Shown piece by piece: positions 35,599 through 44,329 of a stretch of DNA of 64,000 nucleotides. Origin of the DNA: Acidimicrobiales bacterium (lineage in GTDB: Bacteria > Actinomycetota > Acidimicrobiia > Acidimicrobiales > SHLQ01); contig JAHDCX010000003.1 in NCBI GenBank assembly GCA_020629635.1, positions 1 to 64,000 of the forward strand, given 5' to 3'. Positions within the stretch are counted from its first letter, which is position 1. Every line of letters begins with the position of its first letter. Under the pieces are notes generated by a model, which was given only the letters and a program-made list of their open reading frames with translations, did no database searches and was not told where the DNA came from. The position numbers and the translations under genes are program-made.

Positions 35599-36983
35599 CT
35601 GATCGGGCCGGTTGACACGACGAAGTCGTCGAAGTCGATGTGCTCGTTGCGAGCTGCTGCCCACGAGGAGTCGTTGCCACCGAAGAAGGTCGAGAAGAAG
35701 AGGTTCTCGATCTTGAGGTTGGCGGTGTCGCGGAATCGAAGGCCGGTGCGTTCGAACACGAGCCGTCCGTTCATCCAGCCCTGGATGAGGCCATCACGTT
35801 GGCCGGGCGTGTTGAGCTTGACCCGGGTCTCGACGGTGTTCCAGTTGCCGGTGCCGAAGCTGGCGTTCCACGCCATGCCGTCGCCGTAGGAGGCCGTCTT
35901 GTCGGGGTGGTAGACGTAGCTGATCGCCGATCCGTTGTCGACCCACATCATGCGGGTCGACCAGCCGTTGTAGCCGTCGGGCTGGCGGCCGCCGCTGTGA
36001 GCCGAACCGGCACCGAATCCGGGGAGCTTGCCGCCCTTGCGGAAGTCGAAGCCGTCGGCGAAGCGCACCTTGTAGGAGAGGTAGAGCTCGTCGTGGAGGC
36101 CGATCGAGTTCTCGAAGTCGGTCACGAACTGGGCGCCACCCTCGTGCGGGCCGACCGATCCGGCGGGGAACGTGACTCGGAGGAAGTCGTTCTTGCCTTC
36201 TCGGACGACCGTCGCCCGGTCGGTGACCGCCCAGTCGATCGCTCCGAAGTCCGCGGCGACGTCGGCGCCGGAGTAGCCGCCGGTGCCCGTGCGACTGAAG
36301 TCGACACGGAGCAGCTGTCGGGCGGGCGCGTTGGTGGTGGTGGGCGCTGGGGCCTTGGTGGTGGTTGGGGCGGCCGTCGTGGGGGCGCTGGTGGTGGCCG
36401 GGGCCTTCGTGGTTGCGGGTGCCGCCGTGGTGGTGGGTGCGGGCGCCTTGGTCGTGGTGGGTGCCGTGGTCGGTGCGGCCGTCGTTGCCGGGCGGGCCGG
36501 GGTGCTCTTCGACGCCGACGACGTGGACGAGACGGATTTGGTGCCTGCCGTGGCTTCGGTGGCCAACGAGGACGACGACGAGGTCGACGATGGACCCGAC
36601 GCCGGGCTCGCTGCGGCGACGCCGGAGGTGGTGTCGTCGGCGGCCGCCTCGGCTTGCGCGATCGCTTCTTCGACGACTTCGCCCGATGTGCGGGGAAGTT
36701 GTGCGTCGATCTCGCCGGGCTGGGTGCGGGCTCCGACGCCACCAGCCAACGCAGTGGCGGGCTCGGCGTCTTCGACGTCGAGCGGTGCGACAAACATGCG
36801 CGCCGAATCGAGGTCGGCATCTCCGGCGCTCTCGACGAGCGTGCGTCCGATGGCGCCGTTGGTCGTGACCGTCGCTGCAGCGACGAGCGAGGCGCCGAGC
36901 ACTACGCTCACAACGAACAGCAGCGTCGCCCGGAGCAGGCGATTGACGGAGCGCACGGACGGCACTTTAGTCATGTCCTTCAT
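35592..36983 (-). CDS. Secreted polysaccharide lyase-like protein with Thr/Pro/Ala linker
   Basis: A 463-residue exported protein. It has a signal peptide (about residues 15-38), a low-complexity Thr/Pro/Ala-rich linker (about 100-220, repeats of TTTKAPAPTTT) and a C-terminal beta-jelly-roll-type domain with ELYLSYKVRFADGFDFRKGGKLPGF (about 295-320), GWSTRMMW and WNTVETRVKLN. That last domain resembles PL14-type polysaccharide lyase/heparin-lyase-like folds. It probably trims or binds the cell's own polysaccharide. ATG 36983 overlaps the stop of a 20-codon leader ORF (ATGA). Confidence 0.6.
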   Translation of the reverse strand: MKDMTKVPSVRSVNRLLRATLLFVVSVVLGASLVAAATVTTNGAIGRTLVESAGDADLDSARMFVAPLDVEDAEPATALAGGVGARTQPGEIDAQLPRTSGEVVEEAIAQAEAAADDTTSGVAAASPASGPSSTSSSSSLATEATAGTKSVSSTSSASKSTPARPATTAAPTTAPTTTKAPAPTTTAAPATTKAPATTSAPTTAAPTTTKAPAPTTTNAPARQLLRVDFSRTGTGGYSGADVAADFGAIDWAVTDRATVVREGKNDFLRVTFPAGSVGPHEGGAQFVTDFENSIGLHDELYLSYKVRFADGFDFRKGGKLPGFGAGSAHSGGRQPDGYNGWSTRMMWVDNGSAISYVYHPDKTASYGDGMAWNASFGTGNWNTVETRVKLNTPGQRDGLIQGWMNGRLVFERTGLRFRDTANLKIENLFFSTFFGGNDSSWAAARNEHIDFDDFVVSTGPISH

Positions 36984-37042
36984 GGAAATGTCACACTTTC
37001 GACGCTGAAATCTGGGATTTTCCGCGCCTTGATGACGAACAT
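36980..37042 (-). CDS. 20-residue leader peptide coupled to the lyase-like gene (putative)
   Basis: A 20-codon ORF starting MFVIKARKIPDF ends in TGA that overlaps the lyase ATG as ATGA. Its ATG is 7 nt after the octamer GTCGATGT, which itself sits 14 nt after TCAAGC, the same geometry as the shared promoter elements elsewhere. I read it as a leaderless leader peptide that couples translation of the lyase gene. Too short for homology; no repeated codons that suggest attenuation. Confidence 0.4.
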   Translation of the reverse strand: MFVIKARKIPDFSVESVTFP

Positions 37043-37049
37043 GTTGCAG

Positions 37050-37077
37050 ACATCGACGGAATGGGTCAGTTGCTTGA
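37050..37077 (-). promoter_or_regulatory. Variant of the shared alternative-sigma promoter, leader peptide/lyase
   Basis: Minus strand: TCAAGC (37072-37077), 14 nt, GTCGATGT (37050-37057), 7 nt, ATG 37042. Same spacing as the elements before 2010, 6985 and 10195, with a weaker sequence match. Confidence 0.42.
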
Positions 37078-37090
37078 CCAATATCTCACG

Positions 37091-37096
37091 TAGAGT
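37091..37096 (+). promoter_or_regulatory. Leaderless promoter -10 box, beta-helix lipoprotein
   Basis: TAGAGT followed by 7 nt and GTG 37104. Confidence 0.45.
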
Positions 37097-37103
37097 GGCC
37101 CTC

Positions 37104-38567
37104 GTGGAGAAACGCCCGCGCAAGGCGGCCGTTCGGCGGGTACGAGTTCTTCTCGGGCTGACGGCTCTCGCAACACTCCTGAGCTGTGGCACGCCGAACT
37201 ACGACGACGTCGACCTCGCTCCCCCGACGACCCTCGCCGATCAGACCTCAACCGGGCTCGAGTCCGGCACCGTGTCGCCGGCAACGACCGATGTCGCTCG
37301 TTCCCTCGCCGACACCGAGGTGGCCGCCGAGTCGACCGACGCACCAACCACCACCGCCAACCCCGCGGACCTGGGTATGAACCAGGAGCCCGGCGTGATG
37401 TACGTGGGCCCGGACGGCGACGACGACAACGATGGGGCCCTGCCGTCGCGGGCGTTCCGCACGCTCGGACGTGCGGTGTCGGATCTGGAGCCGGGCGAAA
37501 CACTGTTCGTGCTCGAGGGCGTCTACGACGAAGACTGGCGGTCGGACACGTCGGTGTACGTGGACGCCCAGGGAACCGCCGAGGCGTGGATTCGGATCGC
37601 GGCGTTCCCCGGTCATGCCGTCGAGGTTCTCGGCGTCGAGAGCAACGCATTCAAGATCGAAGGCGCGGCGTACGTCGAGTTGTCGGGCTTCGAGCTGGTG
37701 GGCTCCGGCACGGACCTGCTCGGTGCCGGGGTGCACGTCGAGCACCCGTCACATCACATCCGGATCGTCGACAACGTCGTCCACGGGTTCCCGGCCGGGG
37801 GCATCAACGTGACGGGGAGTTCGCACATCACGATCGAAGGCAACGAGGTGTACGGCAACGCCAATCATCACCCCGGGCAGCACAGCGGCATCTCGATCTG
37901 GCGGCCGCAGGATCTCGGCTTCGACGACGACGACGCGGGCTACACCAACTACGTGTTGGGCAACCTCGTCTACGACAATCGCAACACGGTGGCGGGCGAA
38001 CGTGGGCTGACCGACGGCAACTGCGTGATCATCGATCAGACCAACATCACCGGGTTCTCGGGCCGCACGCTCGTGGCGAACAACGTGTGTGTGAACAACG
38101 GCGGGCGAGGCGTCAACATCCACCAGTCGTCGAAGGCCGATGTGGTCAACAACACGCTCTTGGGCAACCTGACGACGCCGGATCTGGTCGGCGACAACGG
38201 CGAGCTCACGGCGTTCGAGTCGAGCGATGTCCGGTTCGTCAACAACCTCGTCGTTCCCCGGAACGGCACACCTGCGGCGCGCGACGGCGCCAGTCGCGAT
38301 GTCATCTTTGCCGGCAATCTTTTCGTCGCCGACGACCGGGGTATCGGCGACGGCGAGAACAACATCGACCTGCCGGCGAGCGAGGCGCTCGCCGTGTTGC
38401 CCGCTGCAGGAATCGACCCGTCTGCAGCCGACTATTCGCCGGCGCCCGATTCGCCCGCGATCGATGCCGGCCGGGACGACTTCGGCGCGGTGGTGACCGT
38501 CGACGCCCTCGGCAACGACCGGCTGGTCGGTGCCGCAACCGACATCGGCGCCATCGAACTCCACTGA
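37104..38567 (+). CDS. Lipoprotein with right-handed parallel beta-helix
   Basis: A 487-residue exported lipoprotein. A basic n-region and hydrophobic segment end in the lipobox LLSC (Cys near residue 25), followed by a Thr/Ala-rich linker and MYVGPDGDDDNDGALPSRAFRTL (DUF1565-like start). Repeats such as HITIEGNEVYGN, YVLGNLVYDNRN, LVANNVCVNN and DVVNNTLLGN then form beta-helix coils. Such proteins bind or cleave polysaccharides (lyase, hydrolase or epimerase). GTG 37104 is supported by the -10 spacing. It is divergent from the lyase-like gene. Confidence 0.78.
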   Translation: MEKRPRKAAVRRVRVLLGLTALATLLSCGTPNYDDVDLAPPTTLADQTSTGLESGTVSPATTDVARSLADTEVAAESTDAPTTTANPADLGMNQEPGVMYVGPDGDDDNDGALPSRAFRTLGRAVSDLEPGETLFVLEGVYDEDWRSDTSVYVDAQGTAEAWIRIAAFPGHAVEVLGVESNAFKIEGAAYVELSGFELVGSGTDLLGAGVHVEHPSHHIRIVDNVVHGFPAGGINVTGSSHITIEGNEVYGNANHHPGQHSGISIWRPQDLGFDDDDAGYTNYVLGNLVYDNRNTVAGERGLTDGNCVIIDQTNITGFSGRTLVANNVCVNNGGRGVNIHQSSKADVVNNTLLGNLTTPDLVGDNGELTAFESSDVRFVNNLVVPRNGTPAARDGASRDVIFAGNLFVADDRGIGDGENNIDLPASEALAVLPAAGIDPSAADYSPAPDSPAIDAGRDDFGAVVTVDALGNDRLVGAATDIGAIELH

Positions 38568-38578
38568 ACCCCACGGCT

Positions 38579-38623
38579 TCTGTGGACTGCTAGCCCCGCT
38601 ATGCGGGGCTGAGCGTCCACAGA
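38579..38623. terminator. Composite hairpin, bidirectional terminator
   Basis: Outer arms TCTGTGGAC (38579-38587) and GTCCACAGA (38615-38623), 4-nt internal loop on each side, inner arms AGCCCCGC (38592-38599) and GCGGGGCT (38603-38610), loop TAT. It lies between convergent genes. There is no U-tract. Confidence 0.8.
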
Positions 38624-38639
38624 TGCCAGAGAGGGAGGG

Positions 38640-39698
<1,059 letters not shown>

Positions 39699-39805
39699 TT
39701 ACTTTGGACATGACATCCGTTGATCCGCTCACCGTCCGCGGTGTACAACGGACCCTGCGTCAACAACCGGCGCGAGGCGTGACGGACAGGCGGTAGGGCG
39801 AACAC

Positions 39806-40759
39806 ATGGATCACGAGAGCAAGATTTACGTTGCGGGGCATCGAGGTCTCGTCGGCAGCGCCATCATGCGGCGTTTGGCTGGCGCGCATCGCCATGAGCT
39901 GCTCACCGCCACTCGGGACGAGCTCGACCTGCGCGACCAGCAGGCGGTGTTCGACTGGTTCGAGGCGGAGCGCCCCGATTACGTGTACCTGGTCGCCGGC
40001 ACTGTCGGCGGCATCATGGCGAACAGCACCCGACCAGCTGAGTTTCTCTACGACAACCTGATGATCCACGCGAACGTGCTCGAGGCGGCTCGCCGGGTCG
40101 ACGTGACCAAGCTGCTCTACCTGGGGTCGTCGTGCATCTATCCCCGGCTCTCGCACCAGCCGATCGCCGAGCACCAGTTGTTGCAGGGCCAGCTCGAGCC
40201 CACCAACGAGCCCTACGCCTTGGCCAAGATCGCCGGCATCAAGATGTGTTCGAGCTACCGCACCCAGTACGGCTGCAACTTCATCTCGGCGATGCCCACC
40301 AACCTGTACGGGCCCAACGACAACTTCGATCTTCAGGGCAGCCACGTGTTGCCGGCGCTCATCCGCAAGTTCCACGAAGCGAAGGTCACCGGCTCTGACG
40401 AAGTCGTGGTGTGGGGCACCGGATCCGCGCTGCGAGAGTTCTTGCACGTCGACGATCTGGCCGACGCCTGTGTCTTCTTGATGGACAACTACGAAGAGGC
40501 CGGTCACATCAACGTGGGCACCGGAGACGACCTCTCGATCCGTGCACTCGCCGAGATCATCCGTGACACGGTGCACCCCGATGCCCAGCTGCGGTTCGAT
40601 TCGAGCAAGCCCGACGGTACGCCTCGCAAGGTGCTGGACGTCTCGAGGATCGAGTCGATGGGCTGGAAGGCGTCGACCAACCTTCGTGACGGCATCGAAT
40701 CCACGTACGCGTGGTTCTTGGAGCACTACGACGCTGGCGACCTGCGCGGGGCCGCGTAA
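39806..40759 (+). CDS. fcl: GDP-L-fucose synthase
   Basis: A 317-residue SDR epimerase-reductase converting GDP-4-keto-6-deoxymannose to GDP-L-fucose. It has VAGHRGLVGSAI (8-19), AGTVGGIMANSTRPAEF, GSSCIYPRLSHQPI, the YALAK motif (Tyr-Lys, in EPYALAKIAG), MPTNLYGPNDNFD and the Fcl-specific HVLPALIRKFHEAK. About 200 bp separate it from gmd. Its stop codon TAA forms part of a TAACCT -10 box for the following sulfotransferase. Confidence 0.95.
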   Translation: MDHESKIYVAGHRGLVGSAIMRRLAGAHRHELLTATRDELDLRDQQAVFDWFEAERPDYVYLVAGTVGGIMANSTRPAEFLYDNLMIHANVLEAARRVDVTKLLYLGSSCIYPRLSHQPIAEHQLLQGQLEPTNEPYALAKIAGIKMCSSYRTQYGCNFISAMPTNLYGPNDNFDLQGSHVLPALIRKFHEAKVTGSDEVVVWGTGSALREFLHVDDLADACVFLMDNYEEAGHINVGTGDDLSIRALAEIIRDTVHPDAQLRFDSSKPDGTPRKVLDVSRIESMGWKASTNLRDGIESTYAWFLEHYDAGDLRGAA

Positions 40760-40762
40760 CCT
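40757..40762 (+). promoter_or_regulatory. Leaderless promoter -10 box overlapping the fcl stop codon
   Basis: TAACCT, whose TAA is the fcl stop, followed by 6 nt and GTG 40769. Confidence 0.4.
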
Positions 40763-40768
40763 GCGACG

Positions 40769-41473
40769 GTGATCGTCTTCGTCAATGGCGGGTTCAAGAC
40801 CGGGTCGACCTGGCTGTTCACTTGCGTCCGGTTCCTGACAGGCGGTCAGCCCGTACCCGACCACTTCCAACGCGAGGGCTGGGGCAACAGCGGCGTCGCC
40901 GAGGACCGGCTTCCCGAGTTCTTGGCCGAACTCGGTCCCGCCGACGAGATCACGTACGCCAAGTCGCACATCGACGATCCGGTGCTTCGAGAGCTCCTCA
41001 CCGGCGACGTGAACACCCGGACGCTGTTGATGCATCGAAACGCCCCGGACATCGTGTTGTCGGCATACCACCACCGAATTCGCCACGGTGAGCTCGATCC
41101 GTCGGTGTCCTTCGAGGAGTTCTTCTGGCGAGACGACCAGCCGAGTGGCCGGTCGACGCTACGCGGAATTGCGAGCTACAGGGAGGCCTGGGCAGAGCCG
41201 CATGACCGAGTGTGGGCGACTTCGTTCGAACGCTTCAGCGAGGATCATCTGGGTGAGCTCGAACGGCTCCGGGCGTTCTTCGGATTCACCGTGAAGCCGG
41301 GCGCCCTCGATTGGATCGCCGAGCGGACCGAGTTCGGCAACTGGAAGGCGCAGACGGGGAGCGATCACCTGCGAACGGGGCGGGTGGGCGAAGGTGCCGA
41401 GCGCTGTGACGAAGACATGTTGCAGCTGATCGACGAGAGTGTGCCGCCGATCGACGACGCCTGGTTCGCCTGA
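40769..41473 (+). CDS. Sulfotransferase family protein
   Basis: A 234-residue protein of the PAPS-dependent sulfotransferase fold. It has the 5'-phosphosulfate loop NGGFKTGSTWLF (residues 6-17), the 3'-phosphate site LMHRNAPDIVLSAYHHR (about 87-103) and a C-terminal RTGRVGEG that matches the family's RxGxxG loop. It should transfer sulfate from PAPS to a sugar hydroxyl. GTG start. It follows fcl and is convergent with the large glycosyltransferase, suggesting it modifies the fucose-containing polymer. Confidence 0.78.
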   Translation: MIVFVNGGFKTGSTWLFTCVRFLTGGQPVPDHFQREGWGNSGVAEDRLPEFLAELGPADEITYAKSHIDDPVLRELLTGDVNTRTLLMHRNAPDIVLSAYHHRIRHGELDPSVSFEEFFWRDDQPSGRSTLRGIASYREAWAEPHDRVWATSFERFSEDHLGELERLRAFFGFTVKPGALDWIAERTEFGNWKAQTGSDHLRTGRVGEGAERCDEDMLQLIDESVPPIDDAWFA

Positions 41474-41497
41474 GCGTCGCTTCAGGACCGTCCAGGG

Positions 41498-43462
41498 TCA
41501 GCCGAGCGCGTCGGCGAGAGACATCCGGGGGAAGACCTCGAGCGCTCCCCCGACGGTTGCGTTGATGACCTCGACCCCCTGAAGGTCGAGCACAGTCTTG
41601 GCCGCCTCGTAATGGCGGATCATGTGGTCGACCTTGGGGTGGTGCCAGGCACGTCCGGCGCCGAAGTAGTCGGGCCGGAAGTGGTTGACGTCGTCGTCGG
41701 CGGTGCTCGTCAGCAGCATGCCTTCGTCGTGGCCCTCGGCTTTGGGGCCGCTGATCTCCACCGTGTCGGGGATCGAGTAGCTCGTGTCGCAGCCGATGAG
41801 CACGATCCGGGCGAATCCCATGTGGGCGGCGAGCTGCATGAGGGTGATCGTGACGGTGCTCGGCTGGATGAGGCCGCCGACGGCGTCGAGTGAGAAGGCG
41901 CCGGTGTGTGTTCCCGCGGGCTTGCGGTGTTGGGAGAGGAAGAGCACCCGGTTGGGTTGGTCCTCGAGCAATTGGCGCACGGGGACGACGTCGCCGGATC
42001 CGTCGTGCAATTCGAGCATCGTCGGGAAGAAGCCGGTCATCTGCGGGTGGGTCCGGAGAAGCTGGTCGACGTCGTCGTGTCGGTCGGGAAGGAACCGGCT
42101 GTCGACCGACGCGTAGTAGGTGGGTCGCCAGTCGACCTCGTCGAAGAGCAGGAAGATCGCGTTGGACGCGAAGACGACCTCGTCGTCGAGCAACTCGAGG
42201 GGCGTGTCGTTGAGCGAGGGGCCGTTGCCGACGACGACACACGTCTCGCCGGCGTGCGCGTTGCGCAAGGCGCGCAGTCGGTCGAGGTCGGCTGGTGATG
42301 GAAGGCTGGTGGTGGGGGTCTGCGGCGACGAGCGCACGAGCGAGCGTGGCCCGTGGATCGGTTCGGATGTCTCGCCGTGGGCGATGGCACGGAGCCGCTC
42401 GTGGAAGGCGGGGACGGTCGATTCCCACTCGAAGGCCGTCGCGGTCTCCTTGGCCGCCGCTGCGAGCTCGGCTCGGTACTCGCCATCGGAGGCAAGAAGG
42501 CTGATGGCTCGGTGCAGCTCGACCGCGTCGGGCGACGTCACGACGTGTGCGGCGCCCGACCGCTGGAGAAACCGGATGGAGGCGAGATCTGGTGGCCCGA
42601 CGGCCAGGATCGGCCGACCGGCGGCGAGGAGCTCGGGGATCCGATTGGCGAAGGATCCAGCGAGGTAGCCCCGGGTGGCCGAGTCGAAGTTGAAGGCGAC
42701 CACGTTCGCCCCGGCTCCGGCCAGGTACGCCCGGTAGTCGGCCTCGGTGTCCGCATACGGCTCGATGCGGATGCGGGACAGTCCGTCGAGCCCGGCGAGA
42801 TAGGTGGCGTCGTGGCCGGCACCGGCACTACGGACGACGAGTTCGGCGTCGACGTTGGTGGCTCCCTGAACTCCAAGGGCGATCGCGGCCACCGTGGAGC
42901 CGCCTTTCCGGTACGCCAGTTGGCCGCTGAACCGGAACGAGATGGGGCCGGACTCCGGCGGCCCGGCGAGGCCGTCCCAGTCGGCGAGGCGGACGACGTT
43001 GGAGATCACGTCGAAGGGGGTGCCGTAGCGATCCTTCAGGGTGGCCGCGAGTTCTGGCGAGATGGCGAAACAGGCGTCGGATCGCTCGATCAGCGAGCGG
43101 AGCCGGTCTGCCCAGCGCTCGACGGCATCGGGTTGCTCCACCTCGAGGCGGGCGATCCAGTCGTCGACGACCTCGACGACGAGCGGAACCCGCAGGTCGA
43201 GTGCGTCCAGCACGTCGAGCAGTGCCGCCGAGCGGGCGTCGGGCCGGGCGAAGACGAGCTCTGGTGCGAAGTCTTCGATCGCTCCCTGCAGCGCGTCTCC
43301 GGTGACGGCTCCGGCCGAAGAGGTGAGCGTCGGCTCGCCGGCGTCGGCCCACAGCTGGCATCGCAGCTCGGCCGGCCACGAGTCGAATCGGGTGGCGAGG
43401 AAGTGGCCCGTGGCGCTTGGGCCGCCCATCGCCGAGGCGTCCACCAACAACAGACGTGGCAT
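41498..43462 (-). CDS. GT-B glycosyltransferase fused to a DUF115/MptE-like domain
   Basis: A 654-residue two-domain protein. The N-terminal ~390 residues look like a GT4-type glycosyltransferase (ISFRFSGQLAYRKGGSTVAAI, RIPELLAAGRPILAVGPP). The C-terminal ~250 residues contain CVVVGNGPSLNDTPLELLDDEVVF, DWRPTYYASVD, IVLIGCDTSYSIP and DVNHFRPDYFGAGRAWHHP, matching the DUF115 domain of Maf/PseE flagellin glycosyltransferases. I chose ATG 43462 for the GGAG site 6 nt upstream. A paralog with the same architecture and near-identical length is at 53195-55198. TAAGGG-N14-GCCGATAG lies upstream. Confidence 0.78.
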   Translation of the reverse strand: MPRLLLVDASAMGGPSATGHFLATRFDSWPAELRCQLWADAGEPTLTSSAGAVTGDALQGAIEDFAPELVFARPDARSAALLDVLDALDLRVPLVVEVVDDWIARLEVEQPDAVERWADRLRSLIERSDACFAISPELAATLKDRYGTPFDVISNVVRLADWDGLAGPPESGPISFRFSGQLAYRKGGSTVAAIALGVQGATNVDAELVVRSAGAGHDATYLAGLDGLSRIRIEPYADTEADYRAYLAGAGANVVAFNFDSATRGYLAGSFANRIPELLAAGRPILAVGPPDLASIRFLQRSGAAHVVTSPDAVELHRAISLLASDGEYRAELAAAAKETATAFEWESTVPAFHERLRAIAHGETSEPIHGPRSLVRSSPQTPTTSLPSPADLDRLRALRNAHAGETCVVVGNGPSLNDTPLELLDDEVVFASNAIFLLFDEVDWRPTYYASVDSRFLPDRHDDVDQLLRTHPQMTGFFPTMLELHDGSGDVVPVRQLLEDQPNRVLFLSQHRKPAGTHTGAFSLDAVGGLIQPSTVTITLMQLAAHMGFARIVLIGCDTSYSIPDTVEISGPKAEGHDEGMLLTSTADDDVNHFRPDYFGAGRAWHHPKVDHMIRHYEAAKTVLDLQGVEVINATVGGALEVFPRMSLADALG

Positions 43463-43491
43463 GTCGAGCTCCATCGCGTCGTGCACATTAC

Positions 43492-43519
43492 CTATCGGCG
43501 TCAACCGACGGAGCCCTTA
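43492..43519 (-). promoter_or_regulatory. Shared alternative-sigma promoter element (WhiG-like), GT-DUF115 gene
   Basis: Minus strand: TAAGGG (43514-43519), 14 nt, GCCGATAG (43492-43499), 29 nt to ATG 43462. TAAG-N16-GCCGATAG is the closest match in the window to the WhiG/FliA consensus TAAA-N15/16-GCCGATAA. Confidence 0.58.
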
Positions 43520-43559
43520 CGATTGGGATCCGAGATCTGGCGAACGGCGGGAGCCCTGG

Positions 43560-44264
43560 GTGGACCACAACAGCAACAGTCGATTCATGCTGATCTTCAA
43601 TGCTCGCTGCGGTTCGACGTGGCTGATGCAGCTGCTCAACAGCCGTCCTGGCGTGTGGTGCGAGGACGAGGTCTTCGCACCAGAACACTTGGATCCTCAA
43701 CGACAGCTCGCGTCCATTCGAGACTTCTTCACTCACCCACATGAACAGACCCACGTCGGATTCAAGTTGAAGGTCAACGACATTGCCGATCCGCAGGGTT
43801 TGCGAACTCTCGCCGACGAGTTGGGCGTCCGGGTCCTGCTGTTGACGCGACGCAATCTCGTTCGGCGTGCCATCTCGCTCTATCGCGGATGGGCGCTCTC
43901 TGAGCGTTCGGGTGATTGGAACCTCCGCGATCCGGACGCAGAGCGGATCGGCGCTGTGGAGATCCCTGCGAAGAACTTCGTGCAACGAGTGGAGGAGTGC
44001 ATCCGCGAAGACGAGGCGTTGTGGGACTTCGGCGCAGGTCTCTCGACGGCACCCGTTGCCCTCTGGTACGAGGACCTTCATGCGTCGCTACCGAACGAGG
44101 CGATCCGGATCGGCCTCGCGCTCGGGTTGGAGCGTCCGTACGGGTTCGGCGAGGTCGAAATTCGCAAACACAGCCCGGGCTCACTCGACGAGCTCGTTTC
44201 AAACGTGGGGACCCTCCGCAGCGCCTCCGAGGGCAAGTGGTGGTCGTGGGGGTTCGACTACTGA
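43560..44264 (+). CDS. Sulfotransferase family protein
   Basis: A 234-residue sulfotransferase-fold protein with FMLIFNARCGSTWLMQLLNSR (5'-phosphosulfate loop, residues about 8-28), WCEDEVFAPEHL, FKLKVNDI, and VLLLTRRNLVRRAISLYRG (3'-phosphate site). This arrangement is closest to NodH-like sulfotransferases. GTG 43560 has GGGAG 6 nt upstream. It is divergent from the GT-DUF115 gene (97-bp spacer), which makes a sulfotransferase-glycosyltransferase pair. Confidence 0.78.
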   Translation: MDHNSNSRFMLIFNARCGSTWLMQLLNSRPGVWCEDEVFAPEHLDPQRQLASIRDFFTHPHEQTHVGFKLKVNDIADPQGLRTLADELGVRVLLLTRRNLVRRAISLYRGWALSERSGDWNLRDPDAERIGAVEIPAKNFVQRVEECIREDEALWDFGAGLSTAPVALWYEDLHASLPNEAIRIGLALGLERPYGFGEVEIRKHSPGSLDELVSNVGTLRSASEGKWWSWGFDY

Positions 44265-44316
44265 GCAGCCTGGACAACTGGGACAAACGACCGTGTTCCG
44301 GGCAGTGAGTGAGAAG

Positions 44317-44322
44317 TACTTT
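44317..44322 (+). promoter_or_regulatory. Leaderless promoter -10 box, TPR-glycosyltransferase
   Basis: TACTTT followed by 7 nt and GTG 44330. Confidence 0.4.
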
Positions 44323-44329
44323 GGGAGTC

